From: Arthrobacter sp. UKPF54-2
Lineage (GTDB): Bacteria > Actinomycetota > Actinomycetes > Actinomycetales > Micrococcaceae
Assembly: GCF_007858535.1 (NCBI RefSeq)
Contig: NZ_CP040174.1
Span: 2,542,001-2,606,000, forward strand
DNA length: 64,000 nt
Direction of reading: 5' to 3'
A program made the translations under genes and the position numbers. This document shows, in pieces, positions 19,511 through 28,656 of this stretch; the first letter of the stretch is position 1, and each line of letters starts with the position of its first letter. Below the pieces are notes generated by a model that saw nothing but the letters and a program-made list of their open reading frames with translations, did no database searches and was not told the DNA's origin.

Positions 19511-21749
19511 ACTTGACCTCGGCCTGGAACGCCGGATCGGGAAGCGTTCCGCGGCCGTCATCGAGAAACACCTCGGCATCACCACCGTCGGCGGGCTGCT
19601 GAACTACTTCCCGCGCCGCTACATGAACCGCGGCGAGTTGACCCTCATCAGCGAGGTCCCGCTGGACGAGGAGGTCACGCTGATCGCCCGCGTGGTCTCC
19701 AGCAGCACCCGGCAGATGCGCGCCCGCCGCGGCTCACTGACCGACGTCGTGATCACCGACGAGGCCGGCTCAGGAACCGCCGCCCGTCCCGCCGGGGCTG
19801 TGCCCGGAACCCTCAAGGTGAGCTTCTTCAACGGCTTCCGCGCCAAGGCAGAGCTGCAGCCCGGCCGGCGCGCCCTGTTTTCCGGAAAGATCACCCGCTA
19901 CGGCGGCGCGCTGGGACTGACCAACCCCGAGTTCCAGCTGCTCGATGAAGACCCGGACATCCCGGGCATGGACCCGGAAAAGCTCGCGGCCATGCCCATC
20001 CCGGTGTACCCGGCTACCGCCAAGCTGACCAGCTGGTCTATCCAGAAGGTCGTCTCCACCCTGCTGGATACCGCTGACCTCGACGCAGTCCCGGACCCGC
20101 TCCCGGCTGAGATCGCCGCCCGGGAAAAGTTCCTCCCGGTCGCCGCCGCGTACCGCCTGATCCACGCGCCGGAGACCGCGTCGGACTGGCAGCGCGCCCG
20201 GGCCCGCTTCCGCTACCAGGAAGCCCTGGTGCTGCAGTCCGCCTTGGCCCGGCGCCGCGCCCAGCTGGCCGCCGAGGAGGCGACCGCCCGCCGGCCGGTG
20301 CCCGGCGGCCTGCTGACGGCCTTTGACCGCCAGCTGCCGTTCACCCTGACCGCGGGCCAGGCCGCCGTCGGCAAGACCCTCGCCGAGGAACTGGCGCTGG
20401 ACTCGCCGATGAACCGGCTGTTGCAGGGCGAGGTCGGCTCGGGCAAGACCATTGTGGCCCTGCGGGCCATGCTGCAGGTGGTCGACGCCGGGGGACAGGC
20501 CGCGCTGCTGGCCCCCACGGAGGTGCTCGCGGCCCAGCACTTCGACTCCATCCGCCGCACCCTCGGGCCGCTGTCCCGTGACGGGCTGCTCGGCGGCCTC
20601 GGCCCGGACGCCGTCCAGGTCACCCTCCTCACCGGCTCCATGCCCACCGCCGCCCGGAAACAGGCCATGCTGGACGCCGCCTCCGGGACCGCGGGGATCG
20701 TGATCGGCACCCACGCGCTGCTCAGCGAAAACGTCTCCTTCTACGACCTCGGCCTGATCGTGGTGGACGAACAGCACCGCTTCGGCGTCGAGCAGCGGGA
20801 CGCCCTCCGGTCCAAGGCGAGCAAACCGCCGCACCTGCTGGTCATGACCGCCACCCCCATCCCCCGCACCGTGGCCATGACCGTGTTCGGCGACCTGGAA
20901 ACCTCTGTCTTGGACGAACTGCCCGCGGGCCGCGCGCCTATCTCCACCCACGTGGTGGGCCTCGCCGAACACCCCGCCTGGGCCTCCCGGATCTGGTCCC
21001 GTGCGCGGGAGGAAATTGACGCCGGCCACCAGGTTTACGTCGTGTGCCCCAAAATCGGCACCGACGACGACGGCGACTTCAGCCCCGGGGAGGCCGAGCC
21101 CACCGACGCGGACCTGGCTGAAAACGGCACCCGGGAGCTGGCCTCCGTCACCGGCGTCGTCGAGCTGCTGCGGGACGAACCGGCACTGGCCGGGGTGCCC
21201 GTGGCGCCGCTGCACGGCCGGCAGGACCCGGTTCTGAAGTCCGAAACCATGGCCGCCTTCACCGCCAACCAGACCAAACTGCTGGTCTCCACCACGGTGA
21301 TCGAGGTCGGCGTCGACGTGCACAACGCGACACTGATGGTGATCCTGGACGCGGACCGGTTCGGCATTTCCCAGCTCCACCAGCTCCGCGGCCGTGTGGG
21401 CCGCGGCGGGCTGCCGGGAACCTGCCTGCTGGTCACCACCCTGGAGCCCGAGCATCCCAGCCGGCGGCGGCTGGACGCGGTGGCGGCCACCACCGACGGC
21501 TTTGCCCTCTCTCAGGAGGACCTCAAACTGCGCCGCGAAGGCGACATCCTAGGGGCCTCGCAGTCGGGCGGCCGCTCGACGCTGAAGCTGCTGCGGGTGC
21601 TCGAGCACGAGGACGTGATCGCCCGGGCTCGGCAGGACGCCCAGGCGATCGTCGGCGCGGACCCGGACCTAGCCCGGCACGCCGGCCTCGCCGCGGCCAT
21701 CGACGACTACCTCAACCCGGAGAAGGAGGCGTTCCTTGAACGCGGCTAG
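19500..21749 (+). CDS. recG: ATP-dependent DNA helicase RecG
   Basis: This 749-residue branch-migrating helicase regresses stalled forks. An N-terminal wedge/OB region precedes superfamily 2 motifs: GEVGSGKT (Walker A, about residue 310), DEQHRFG (motif II), TATPIPRT (motif III), and TTVIEVGVDVHNA with QLHQLRGRVGRG (motifs V/VI). ATG 19500 is chosen because the RecG alignment begins at TELDLGLERRIG; it overlaps the upstream stop by 11 bases. A longer GTG frame from 19446 is less likely. Confidence 0.95.
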   Translation: MTTELDLGLERRIGKRSAAVIEKHLGITTVGGLLNYFPRRYMNRGELTLISEVPLDEEVTLIARVVSSSTRQMRARRGSLTDVVITDEAGSGTAARPAGAVPGTLKVSFFNGFRAKAELQPGRRALFSGKITRYGGALGLTNPEFQLLDEDPDIPGMDPEKLAAMPIPVYPATAKLTSWSIQKVVSTLLDTADLDAVPDPLPAEIAAREKFLPVAAAYRLIHAPETASDWQRARARFRYQEALVLQSALARRRAQLAAEEATARRPVPGGLLTAFDRQLPFTLTAGQAAVGKTLAEELALDSPMNRLLQGEVGSGKTIVALRAMLQVVDAGGQAALLAPTEVLAAQHFDSIRRTLGPLSRDGLLGGLGPDAVQVTLLTGSMPTAARKQAMLDAASGTAGIVIGTHALLSENVSFYDLGLIVVDEQHRFGVEQRDALRSKASKPPHLLVMTATPIPRTVAMTVFGDLETSVLDELPAGRAPISTHVVGLAEHPAWASRIWSRAREEIDAGHQVYVVCPKIGTDDDGDFSPGEAEPTDADLAENGTRELASVTGVVELLRDEPALAGVPVAPLHGRQDPVLKSETMAAFTANQTKLLVSTTVIEVGVDVHNATLMVILDADRFGISQLHQLRGRVGRGGLPGTCLLVTTLEPEHPSRRRLDAVAATTDGFALSQEDLKLRREGDILGASQSGGRSTLKLLRVLEHEDVIARARQDAQAIVGADPDLARHAGLAAAIDDYLNPEKEAFLERG

Positions 21750-21809
21750 CCCACACAGCGCAGCGAGCGAGACCACAGGACCGGCCACGGCCGGGCGGGG
21801 GAGCCTGCC

Positions 21810-22436
21810 ATGAGCCGGATCATCGCCGGCGCCGCCGGCGGCACGCCGCTGGTCAGCGTGCCGGGCTCCCTGACCCGCCCCACCACGGACCGGGTCAAGG
21901 AGGCCCTGTTCTCGCGGCTGGACGCCTTCGAGGTCATCGCCGACGCCCGGGTCCTGGACCTTTACGCCGGGTCTGGCTCACTCGGGGTGGAAAGCGCCAG
22001 CCGCGGCGCGCGCACCGTTGACCTGGTGGAATTCGACGGTAAGGCCAGCGAGGTCTGCCAGCGCAACGCGGACCTCGTCAACTCCGTGGCGGGGCGCAAG
22101 ACGGTCTCCGTGCACCGCTCCAAAGTGGAGTCGTTCCTGGACCGGGCCGCCGCGGAGACCGCCTGGGACCTGGTGCTCCTGGACCCGCCCTACCCGCTGG
22201 ACGAGGTGGCCCTGGCCGCCGTGCTCGCCAAGCTGCTCCCGCACCTGGCCGGGGGCGCCGTCGTCGTCGTGGAACGCTCGGCCCGGACCCCGGAGCCGTC
22301 CTGGCCGGAAGGGATGGAGCGGTTCGCGGAAAAGAAGTACGGCGAAACCCGGCTCTGGTTCGCCGAGCCCGGCGTCGACACGCAGGCGGAATCCGAGGCG
22401 GGGGAGCCTGCTGAGACTGAGGAGTCCCGCGGCTAG
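21810..22436 (+). CDS. rsmD: 16S rRNA (guanine966-N2)-methyltransferase
   Basis: This 208-residue SAM-dependent methyltransferase modifies G966 of 16S rRNA. MSRIIAGAAGG is the family N-terminus, VLDLYAGSGSLGVE the SAM-binding motif I, and LLDPPYP the catalytic D/NPPY motif IV. The C-terminus has a Glu-rich extension of about 20 residues. It lies 60 bases after recG, a conserved order. Its TAG stop overlaps the stop of the convergent SpeE-like gene in a shared CTAG. Confidence 0.93.
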   Translation: MSRIIAGAAGGTPLVSVPGSLTRPTTDRVKEALFSRLDAFEVIADARVLDLYAGSGSLGVESASRGARTVDLVEFDGKASEVCQRNADLVNSVAGRKTVSVHRSKVESFLDRAAAETAWDLVLLDPPYPLDEVALAAVLAKLLPHLAGGAVVVVERSARTPEPSWPEGMERFAEKKYGETRLWFAEPGVDTQAESEAGEPAETEESRG

Positions 22437-23218
22437 TCCGAAAGCACGTCCAGCTCCACGCCGGAGAGCACCTTCGCCGGGTGCGGTCCGCGGGCAGTCA
22501 GGGCCGCGGTCCACACCTCAGGCCACGGTCCCTGTGTGCCGGTCAGGATGACGTTGCCGGGATAGCGGCCGGCGAACATTCCCGCCTCGGCAAACGCGGA
22601 CACATCCGCCATTGCCCGGCGCAGCGCGGCCACCTGGCTGCGCACCAGGGTCAGGCCCGGCTCGTCGCCGACATTGACGATCAGCACGCCGCGCGCGGTC
22701 AGCCGGGCGGCGGCCTCCTGGTAGAACTCCGTGGTTGCGATGTGGGCAGGCGCTTCCGGGCCGGAGAAGATGTCCAGGATCACGACGTCGAACCGCAGGT
22801 CCGCGGGCAGTGTGGCCAGGGACTCCCTGGCGTCCCCGATCACGGTGTGCAGCGCGGTGCCCTCCGGCATCGGCAGGTGCTGGAGCACAAAGTCCAACAG
22901 TTCCCGCTCCAGCTCCACCGCATACTGCGCCGAACCCGGCCGGGTCGCCTGGATGTAGCGCGCCAGCGTCAGGGCACCGGCTCCCAGGTGGAGCGCCGTG
23001 ATGGGTTCACCCCACGGTGCCGCGAGATCCACCACATGGCCGATCCGGCGCAGGTACTCGTAGAAGATGTCTTCCGGGTCGGACAGGTTGACGTGGGACT
23101 GCTCGGCGCCGCCGATGCTCAGCACAAAGCCGCCCTCGGTGAACTCATCGGGCTCGATCACGGCGTGCTGGCCCGTGGCCCGCAGGAAGCGCGTCGCCGG
23201 GGTGCGGTTCGCGCTCAC
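22433..23218 (-). CDS. Spermidine-synthase-like methyltransferase-fold protein
   Basis: This 261-residue protein has a Rossmann SAM-binding fold like the SpeE family: ALHLGAGALTLARYI (motif I), then FDVVILDIFSG (motif IV-like) and LIVNVGDEPGL. In many actinobacteria such proteins are annotated as fused or stand-alone spermidine synthases, but true polyamine activity is not evident. The GTG start overlaps the stop of the aminotransferase as GTGA, placing it last in a three-gene minus-strand operon. Substrate unknown. Confidence 0.78.
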   Translation of the reverse strand: MSANRTPATRFLRATGQHAVIEPDEFTEGGFVLSIGGAEQSHVNLSDPEDIFYEYLRRIGHVVDLAAPWGEPITALHLGAGALTLARYIQATRPGSAQYAVELERELLDFVLQHLPMPEGTALHTVIGDARESLATLPADLRFDVVILDIFSGPEAPAHIATTEFYQEAAARLTARGVLIVNVGDEPGLTLVRSQVAALRRAMADVSAFAEAGMFAGRYPGNVILTGTQGPWPEVWTAALTARGPHPAKVLSGVELDVLSD

Positions 23219-24423
23219 AGCCTGTCCCGGAGCGTGGAGAGGCGCTCGGCGGCTTCCTCCAGGATGTAGGTCTTTTTGCAGAACGCGAAGCGGAGCAGGC
23301 TGCGGGTCCGCTCGGCGCCCTCGGGGTGGCAGAACACGGGCACCGGGATGGCGGCGACGCCCACCAGTTCGGGCAGCCGGCGGGCCAGGTCCACCGAATC
23401 GGAGATGCCCAGCGGGGCGGTGTCCACGTTTACAAAGTAGGTCCCTTGCGGGCTGAAGACCTCCAGTCCCGCGGCGCGGAGACCCTCACTGAGGATGTCG
23501 CGCTTGAGCCGCAGCGTGTCGGCGATGCCGGTGTAGAACTCCTCGGGCAGGCCCAGCCCCACGGCGATGGCGCTCTGGAACGGCGTCCCGGAACTGTAGC
23601 TGAGGAACTGCTTGACCGTGCGGGCGGCGGCCACCAGGTGGGCGGGGCCGCTGAGCCAGCCGATCTTCCAGCCGGTGAAGGAAAAGGTCTTGCCGGCCGA
23701 GGAAATGGTCAGGGTGCGCTCGGCGGCGCCGGGCAGCGTCGCGACCGGCAGATGCACGGCGCCGAAAGTGAGGTGCTCGTAGACCTCGTCGGTGATGATG
23801 ACGGCGTCGTGCCTGGCGGCGAGTTCGACGACGCGTTCGAGCACCTCGCGCGGGAACACCGCCCCCGTGGGGTTGTGCGGATTGTTCACCAGCACCACCT
23901 TGGTGCGGTCGCTGAACGCCGCAGCCAGGGCGTCGAGGTCCGGCATAAAGTCGGGGGCCAGCAGCGGCGCGGTGACGTGCCGGGCTCCGGAGAGGCCGAT
24001 GATGGCGCCGTAGGAGTCGTAGAACGGCTCGAAGGTGAGGACCTCGTCGCCGGGCCCCACCAGGGCCAGCAGCGCGGCGGCGATGGCCTCCGTGGCCCCG
24101 GTGGTAACAATGATTTCGGTCTGCGGATCCGGAGTGAGCCCGTAGAAGCGCTCCTGGTGCAGGGAGATGGCCTCCCGCAGTTCCAGGATGCCCTTGCCGG
24201 GGGCGTACTGGTTGGCGCCGGCGGCGATTGCTGCCTGGGCTGCGTCCTTGATCTCCGCGGGACCGTCCTCGTCCGGGAAGCCCTGGCCGAGGTTGATGGC
24301 GCCGGTCTGCAGCGCCAGTGTGGTCATCTCCTCGAAAATCGTGACGCCCAGATCCCCGGCGGGGGAGAGCAGGTTGGCGCCGGTGGCCGCACGCTGCCAG
24401 GGGGAGAGCGGCTGCTTGTTCAC
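23215..24423 (-). CDS. PLP-dependent class I/II aminotransferase
   Basis: This 402-residue fold-type I aminotransferase resembles the kynurenine/methionine (YbdL) and N-succinyldiaminopimelate (DapC-like) group. It has GAINLGQGFPDEDGP near the N-terminus, NNPHNPTGAVF, TDEVYEHL and the Schiff-base lysine in SSAGKTFSFTGWKIGW. The C-terminal Arg that binds the substrate carboxylate is likely in LLRFAFCK. The start is GTG 24423, overlapping the SDR stop as GTGA. The exact substrate cannot be decided from the sequence. Confidence 0.9.
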   Translation of the reverse strand: MNKQPLSPWQRAATGANLLSPAGDLGVTIFEEMTTLALQTGAINLGQGFPDEDGPAEIKDAAQAAIAAGANQYAPGKGILELREAISLHQERFYGLTPDPQTEIIVTTGATEAIAAALLALVGPGDEVLTFEPFYDSYGAIIGLSGARHVTAPLLAPDFMPDLDALAAAFSDRTKVVLVNNPHNPTGAVFPREVLERVVELAARHDAVIITDEVYEHLTFGAVHLPVATLPGAAERTLTISSAGKTFSFTGWKIGWLSGPAHLVAAARTVKQFLSYSSGTPFQSAIAVGLGLPEEFYTGIADTLRLKRDILSEGLRAAGLEVFSPQGTYFVNVDTAPLGISDSVDLARRLPELVGVAAIPVPVFCHPEGAERTRSLLRFAFCKKTYILEEAAERLSTLRDRL

Positions 24424-25301
24424 GGGGTCCCCGCCTTGTCGGTCCGCCCGGTGAACTTGTCCATCGTGGTGTAGATGCCGAAGACTCTCCCGCCAACGAA
24501 GTCCCAGGCCCGGACCGGCAGCAGGCCGCGCAGCACTTTGCCCAGCTGCGCCGTTGCCGGGGCGATCAGCTGCGGCTGGCCGGCCACGGTGGCACGCCAG
24601 GCGCGATTGACGGCGTCGTCCGGGGTCATCAGCGGGGTGAACAGCGGGCCGCGGGCGCCGGCGAACATGCCGGTGGAAATGTAGCTGGGGCAGAAGGTGG
24701 TCACCTTGAGGTGGTCGTGGCCCTGCTGCTCGAGTTCCAGCCGCAGCGAGTCGCTCCAGCCGATCACCGCCCACTTGGAAGCGGCGTACACACTCATCCG
24801 GGGGTTGGATACGGTCCCGGCGGCGGAGGCGATGTTCAGGATCCGGCGCGGACGGCCGCCGTCGGCCATCATGGCCGGCAGGAACGCATGGGCGACGTAC
24901 ATCGGCGCCAGGGCGTTGATGTCCATGGTCAGGGCGATGTCCCGGGCCGGGTCGTGGTCCCAGAACAGGGCGCCGCGCACGATGCCCGCATTGTTGACGA
25001 GCAGGGTCAGCGGGCCCTCGGACTGGGCTTCCGCGGCTGCTTCGGCGATGGCCTCCCGGCTGGACAGGTCCACCCGGCGGACGACGGCGCGTGCTCCCAG
25101 CGCCGTGACCTCGCCGGCCGTCTGGGCCAGGCCGTCCGCGTCGATGTCCCAGAGGATGACGACGGCGGCACCCTCCCTGGCAACGCGCAGGGCATAGAGG
25201 CGCCCCATGCCCATCGCGGCCCCTGTCACAAGGACGACGCCGCCGGCGACGGTGAACGGTGCGCGCACGGGCTCGGCAGAAGAACTCTTAGATGCTGACA
25301 T
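24420..25301 (-). CDS. Short-chain dehydrogenase/reductase
   Basis: This 293-residue classical SDR has the cofactor motif TGAAMGMG (TGxxxGxG), NNAG, and the catalytic Ser followed by YAASK. The extended C-terminus (VGGRVFGIYTTMDKFTG) resembles membrane-associated SDRs acting on lipids or ketones. It is the first gene of the operon with the aminotransferase and SpeE-like protein. It is divergent from coaD with a 48-base gap. Substrate unknown. Confidence 0.87.
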   Translation of the reverse strand: MSASKSSSAEPVRAPFTVAGGVVLVTGAAMGMGRLYALRVAREGAAVVILWDIDADGLAQTAGEVTALGARAVVRRVDLSSREAIAEAAAEAQSEGPLTLLVNNAGIVRGALFWDHDPARDIALTMDINALAPMYVAHAFLPAMMADGGRPRRILNIASAAGTVSNPRMSVYAASKWAVIGWSDSLRLELEQQGHDHLKVTTFCPSYISTGMFAGARGPLFTPLMTPDDAVNRAWRATVAGQPQLIAPATAQLGKVLRGLLPVRAWDFVGGRVFGIYTTMDKFTGRTDKAGTP

Positions 25302-25349
25302 TCCGCCATGCTATCCCGGCCCGCACGGCCGATGGGGTAGGTTCAGAGG

Positions 25350-25844
25350 ATGAGACGCGCCGTATGCCCTGGCTCCTTTGACCCCATCCACAACGGCCAC
25401 CTGGAAGTCATCGCCCGGGCGGCCAGCCTCTTCGACGAGGTCATTGTGGCGGTGTCCACCAACTACGCCAAGAAGTACCGCTTCGGGCTCGAGGAGCGGC
25501 TCGACATGGCGCGGGAAACCCTGGCCTCGCTGCGGGGAATTGTGGTGGAACCTGTGGGGCAGGGGCTGCTGGCCGACTACTGCCGGCAGCGTGGAGCCTC
25601 CGCGATTGTCAAGGGACTGCGTTCCTCCTCGGATTTCGACTACGAACTGCCGATGGCCACCATGAACCGGCAGCTCACCGGGGTGGAGACCGTGTTCATT
25701 CCGGCTGAGGGCCACTACCTGCACCTGTCCTCCACGCTGATCAAGGAAGTCTTCACCCTCGGCGGGGACGTCTCCGAGTTTGTGCCGAAGTCCGTGCTGA
25801 AGCGGCTGAGGTCCGGCGAGCCGGGTCCGGGGCACCCCGCGTAG
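25350..25844 (+). CDS. coaD: Phosphopantetheine adenylyltransferase
   Basis: This 164-residue enzyme adenylates 4'-phosphopantetheine, the penultimate step of coenzyme A synthesis. The nucleotidyltransferase HxGH motif is PGSFDPIHNGH near the N-terminus, and the second motif is LSSTLIKE. Length is normal. ATG with GAGG just upstream. It is divergent from the SDR and precedes the DUF177-rpmF-rnc run. Confidence 0.96.
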   Translation: MRRAVCPGSFDPIHNGHLEVIARAASLFDEVIVAVSTNYAKKYRFGLEERLDMARETLASLRGIVVEPVGQGLLADYCRQRGASAIVKGLRSSSDFDYELPMATMNRQLTGVETVFIPAEGHYLHLSSTLIKEVFTLGGDVSEFVPKSVLKRLRSGEPGPGHPA

Positions 25845-25939
25845 AGGGTAAGCTAGATCGGTACTCGGCGGCCTGCTGCCGGTTGCGCGGCCCCTGCCCG
25901 GGCCGGGGTGCGGCGCTCAGCCGTGCGCCGTCCGCCGGT

Positions 25940-25969
25940 TTGAGTCCGTCCGGAAGTTCAGGCTAAGAT
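25940..25969 (+). promoter_or_regulatory. Candidate promoter of the DUF177-rpmF operon
   Basis: TTGAGT (25940-25945) and TAAGAT (25964-25969) are separated by 18 bases and lie about 35-60 bases upstream of the proposed DUF177 start. This is a good sigma-70-like match. Prediction only. Confidence 0.5.
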
Positions 25970-26002
25970 GGTACGTCGGTCATATGTTCAACAGGAGTTC
26001 TC

Positions 26003-26551
26003 ATTAAACGAGATGCTAGTTCGCCCCTGGCGTTCGACGTCAAGGACCTCGGACGCAGTCCGGGAAGCATGCGGACACTGACGGAACATGTACCCGCGCC
26101 AAGTGATCTTGGTGTGGCGCTCATTGGTGTGCAGGAAGGCTCAGATGTCGAGCTGGATCTGCGCCTGGAGGCCGTACACGAAGGAATTCTGGTATCGGGC
26201 ACCGCAAACGTCGAAGTAACCGGCGAATGCGGTCGATGCCTGGATCCCCTTGCGTATGACCTTGAGGTCAATGTGCAAGAACTTTTCTTCTACGGGGATG
26301 CTGAATTCCCGGATGAAGAAGACGAACAAGAGCAACGTCGAGTCGAGCACGATCTGATCGATCTTGAGCCGGTGTTGCGGGACGCAGTTGTCACCATGCT
26401 GCCGTTCCAGCCGGTGTGCCGGGAAGACTGCCAGGGCCTTTGCTCCGAATGCGGAGTACGCCTGGAAGACGAGCCGGGGCACCACCACGAGGTCGTAGAT
26501 CCTCGCTGGGCTGCCCTAGCTGATCTGGCTAAGCCTGACCGGCAAAACTGA
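26003..26551 (+). CDS. DUF177 (YceD) protein, apparently starting at ATT
   Basis: This protein of about 182 residues belongs to DUF177/YceD, which precedes rpmF in most bacteria. Typical features are CGRCLDPL in the middle and CREDCQGLCSECG near the end. The first ATG in frame (26069) would remove a conserved N-terminal segment (SSPLAFDVKDLGRSPGSMR). The frame is open upstream to 25967 with no ATG, GTG or TTG. An AGGAG at 25993-25997 sits five bases before an ATT at 26003, which I take as the start. CTG at 26027 is the alternative but has no ribosome-binding site. Confidence 0.75.
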   Translation: MKRDASSPLAFDVKDLGRSPGSMRTLTEHVPAPSDLGVALIGVQEGSDVELDLRLEAVHEGILVSGTANVEVTGECGRCLDPLAYDLEVNVQELFFYGDAEFPDEEDEQEQRRVEHDLIDLEPVLRDAVVTMLPFQPVCREDCQGLCSECGVRLEDEPGHHHEVVDPRWAALADLAKPDRQN

Positions 26552-26587
26552 TTTGTAAGTGTTGGACTAGAGAGAAATGAGTTAGCC

Positions 26588-26791
26588 GTGGCTGTTCCCA
26601 AGCGGAAAATGTCTCGCTCGAATACCCGCGCCCGCCGCTCCCAGTGGAAGGCAACTGCCCCCCACCTGGTGAAGACCGTGGAAAACGGACAGGTTGTTTA
26701 CAGCCTGCCGCACCAGGCAAAGGTCGTTACCGACTCGGCTGGCACCGCGCTGTTCCTTGAGTACAAGGGCCGCAAGGTCGCAGACGTCTAA
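26588..26791 (+). CDS. rpmF: 50S ribosomal protein L32
   Basis: This 67-residue protein starts [20 protein letters not shown], the L32 signature. The zinc-binding Cys pairs found in some L32 proteins are absent, so this is the Cys-minus form. GTG start with GAAATGAG a short distance upstream. It lies 36 bases after DUF177 and just before rnc, the common order. Confidence 0.97.
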   Translation: MAVPKRKMSRSNTRARRSQWKATAPHLVKTVENGQVVYSLPHQAKVVTDSAGTALFLEYKGRKVADV

Positions 26792-26812
26792 TCCGCCAAT
26801 AGGCTGACCAAG

Positions 26813-27568
26813 ATGTCTTCAACTGAAGAGCTTCTGAAGCGTCTCGGTGTCTCTATTGACGCCGGGACGCTTCGTCTTGCTCTGACACACCGTTCCTACG
26901 CCTATGAAAACGGCGGCATCCCCACCAACGAACGGCTCGAGTTCCTGGGCGACTCCATCCTGGGCTTCTCCGTGACCGACGCGCTGTACCGGGACAACCC
27001 GGACCTGCCCGAAGGGGACCTGGCCAAGCGCCGCTCCGCCGTCGTCAGCACCCGGGCGTTGGCCGGCATCGGCCGCAGCATCGGGCTGGGGGAGTACATC
27101 TACCTCGGCCAGGGCGAGAAGCTCACCGAGGGCAAGAATAAGGCCTCCATCCTGGCGGACACCATGGAGGCGCTCATCGGCGCCACCTACCTGTCCAATG
27201 ACCTGGAAACCGCCCGCCAGCTCGTGATGCGCTTGATCGGCCCGCTGCTCCAGGACGCCGCAGCGCTGGGCGCCGGCACCGACTGGAAGACCAGCATCCA
27301 GGAACTCGCGGCCAGCCGCCAGCTCGGCACGATCAACTATGCCGTGGAGGGCTCAGGCCCGGATCACGCGCGTTCGTTCGAGGCCGTGCTGCGGATCGGC
27401 GGGACCGACTACGGCACCGGTTCGGGAAATTCCAAGAAGGAAGCCGAACAGGAAGCAGCCGCGGACGCCTGGCGCCGCCTCTCCGCACCGGCCCCGGCCC
27501 GTACCCCGGACGCTACGGTGGCCGACGCCGCGGAAGCCCCGCAGCTCAAGTCCCAGACCGGCAGCTAG
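26813..27568 (+). CDS. rnc: Ribonuclease III
   Basis: This 251-residue dsRNA endonuclease processes rRNA precursors. The catalytic signature is [13 protein letters not shown] near residue 42, with the downstream acidic partner in [12 protein letters not shown]. The dsRNA-binding domain spans roughly residues 160-225 ([18 protein letters not shown]). The C-terminal tail is Ala/Pro-rich and non-conserved. mutM starts eight bases later. Confidence 0.96.
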   Translation: MSSTEELLKRLGVSIDAGTLRLALTHRSYAYENGGIPTNERLEFLGDSILGFSVTDALYRDNPDLPEGDLAKRRSAVVSTRALAGIGRSIGLGEYIYLGQGEKLTEGKNKASILADTMEALIGATYLSNDLETARQLVMRLIGPLLQDAAALGAGTDWKTSIQELAASRQLGTINYAVEGSGPDHARSFEAVLRIGGTDYGTGSGNSKKEAEQEAAADAWRRLSAPAPARTPDATVADAAEAPQLKSQTGS

Positions 27569-27575
27569 GCACCCC

Positions 27576-28553
27576 TTGCCTGAACTGCCCGAGGTCGAGG
27601 TCGTCCGGCGCGGCCTGGTGAACTGGGTGCGGGGCCGGACCATCACCTCGGTGGAGGTGCTGGACCCGCGCTCCATCCGCCGCCACGCGCTCGGCGCCGA
27701 GGACTTCGCCGGGAACCTCGAAGGCGCCCGCGTCCTGGACGTGGTGCGCCGCGGAAAATTCCTCTGGCTCCCGCTCGCGGACACCGCAGGCATAGACGCA
27801 GGAGACGCCGGCACCGGCGCCGGTGCCGCGCCGCCGGCGGCGGCGCTGATGGCCCACCTGGGCATGTCCGGCCAGCTGCTGATGCAGGACGCCGCCGTCG
27901 CCGACGAAAAGCACCTGAAAATCCGGCTGCGGCTCAGCCCGGCGGCGGGGATGCCCGAACAGCTGCGCTTCGTGGACCAGCGCATCTTCGGCGGACTCTT
28001 CCTCACCTCGCTGATCCCAACAGCCGACGGCGGTCCCGGCGGCCTCGCGGAAACGCCGCTGCCGCTGATCGCGGAGGAAGCCTCGCACATCGCCCGGGAC
28101 CCGCTGGATCCGCGGTTCTCCTTCGAGGAGTTCTACCGGCGGCTGCGGGCGCGGAAAACCGGTCTCAAGCGGGCGCTCCTGGACCAGGGGCTGGTCTCGG
28201 GGATCGGCAACATCTACGCGGACGAGGCCCTCTGGCTCGCCAAACTCCACTACGCCCGGCCCACGGACACGCTCCGCCGCTCGGAGGCGCTGCGGGTGCT
28301 CGACGCCGCCCGTGAGGTGATGACGGACGCCCTCGCTGCCGGGGGCACCAGCTTCGATTCCCTGTACGTCAACGTCAACGGCGCCTCGGGTTACTTCGAA
28401 CGGTCCCTGAACGCCTACGGCCGGGAGGGCCAGGAATGCCGCCGCTGCGCCGGGGCCGGAATCGTGAGCCTGATGAAACGCGAGCAGTTCATGAACCGCT
28501 CCTCGTACACCTGCCCCGTCTGCCAGCCACGGCCGCGGAACGGGCGCTGGTGA
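27576..28553 (+). CDS. mutM: Formamidopyrimidine-DNA glycosylase
   Basis: This 325-residue base-excision enzyme removes 8-oxoguanine. It must start at TTG 27576, which puts [13 protein letters not shown] directly after the initiator, because the Pro is the catalytic N-terminal nucleophile. K in the mid-region (HLGMSGQL block) and the zinc finger at the end (CRRCAG...CPVCQ) are present. An Ala/Gly-rich insertion at about residues 69-85 makes it longer than usual. An upstream in-frame reading is only overlap with rnc. Confidence 0.95.
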   Translation: MPELPEVEVVRRGLVNWVRGRTITSVEVLDPRSIRRHALGAEDFAGNLEGARVLDVVRRGKFLWLPLADTAGIDAGDAGTGAGAAPPAAALMAHLGMSGQLLMQDAAVADEKHLKIRLRLSPAAGMPEQLRFVDQRIFGGLFLTSLIPTADGGPGGLAETPLPLIAEEASHIARDPLDPRFSFEEFYRRLRARKTGLKRALLDQGLVSGIGNIYADEALWLAKLHYARPTDTLRRSEALRVLDAAREVMTDALAAGGTSFDSLYVNVNGASGYFERSLNAYGREGQECRRCAGAGIVSLMKREQFMNRSSYTCPVCQPRPRNGRW

Positions 28554-28656
28554 TCCGCGCTGGAGGTACCGTAAATCCGCGGGATTCCGCGGTGAACCCA
28601 GTAGATTTAGGGCAGCAAACGCCCCCGTTGCCGCCACCCAGGAGACCCGAAACACC

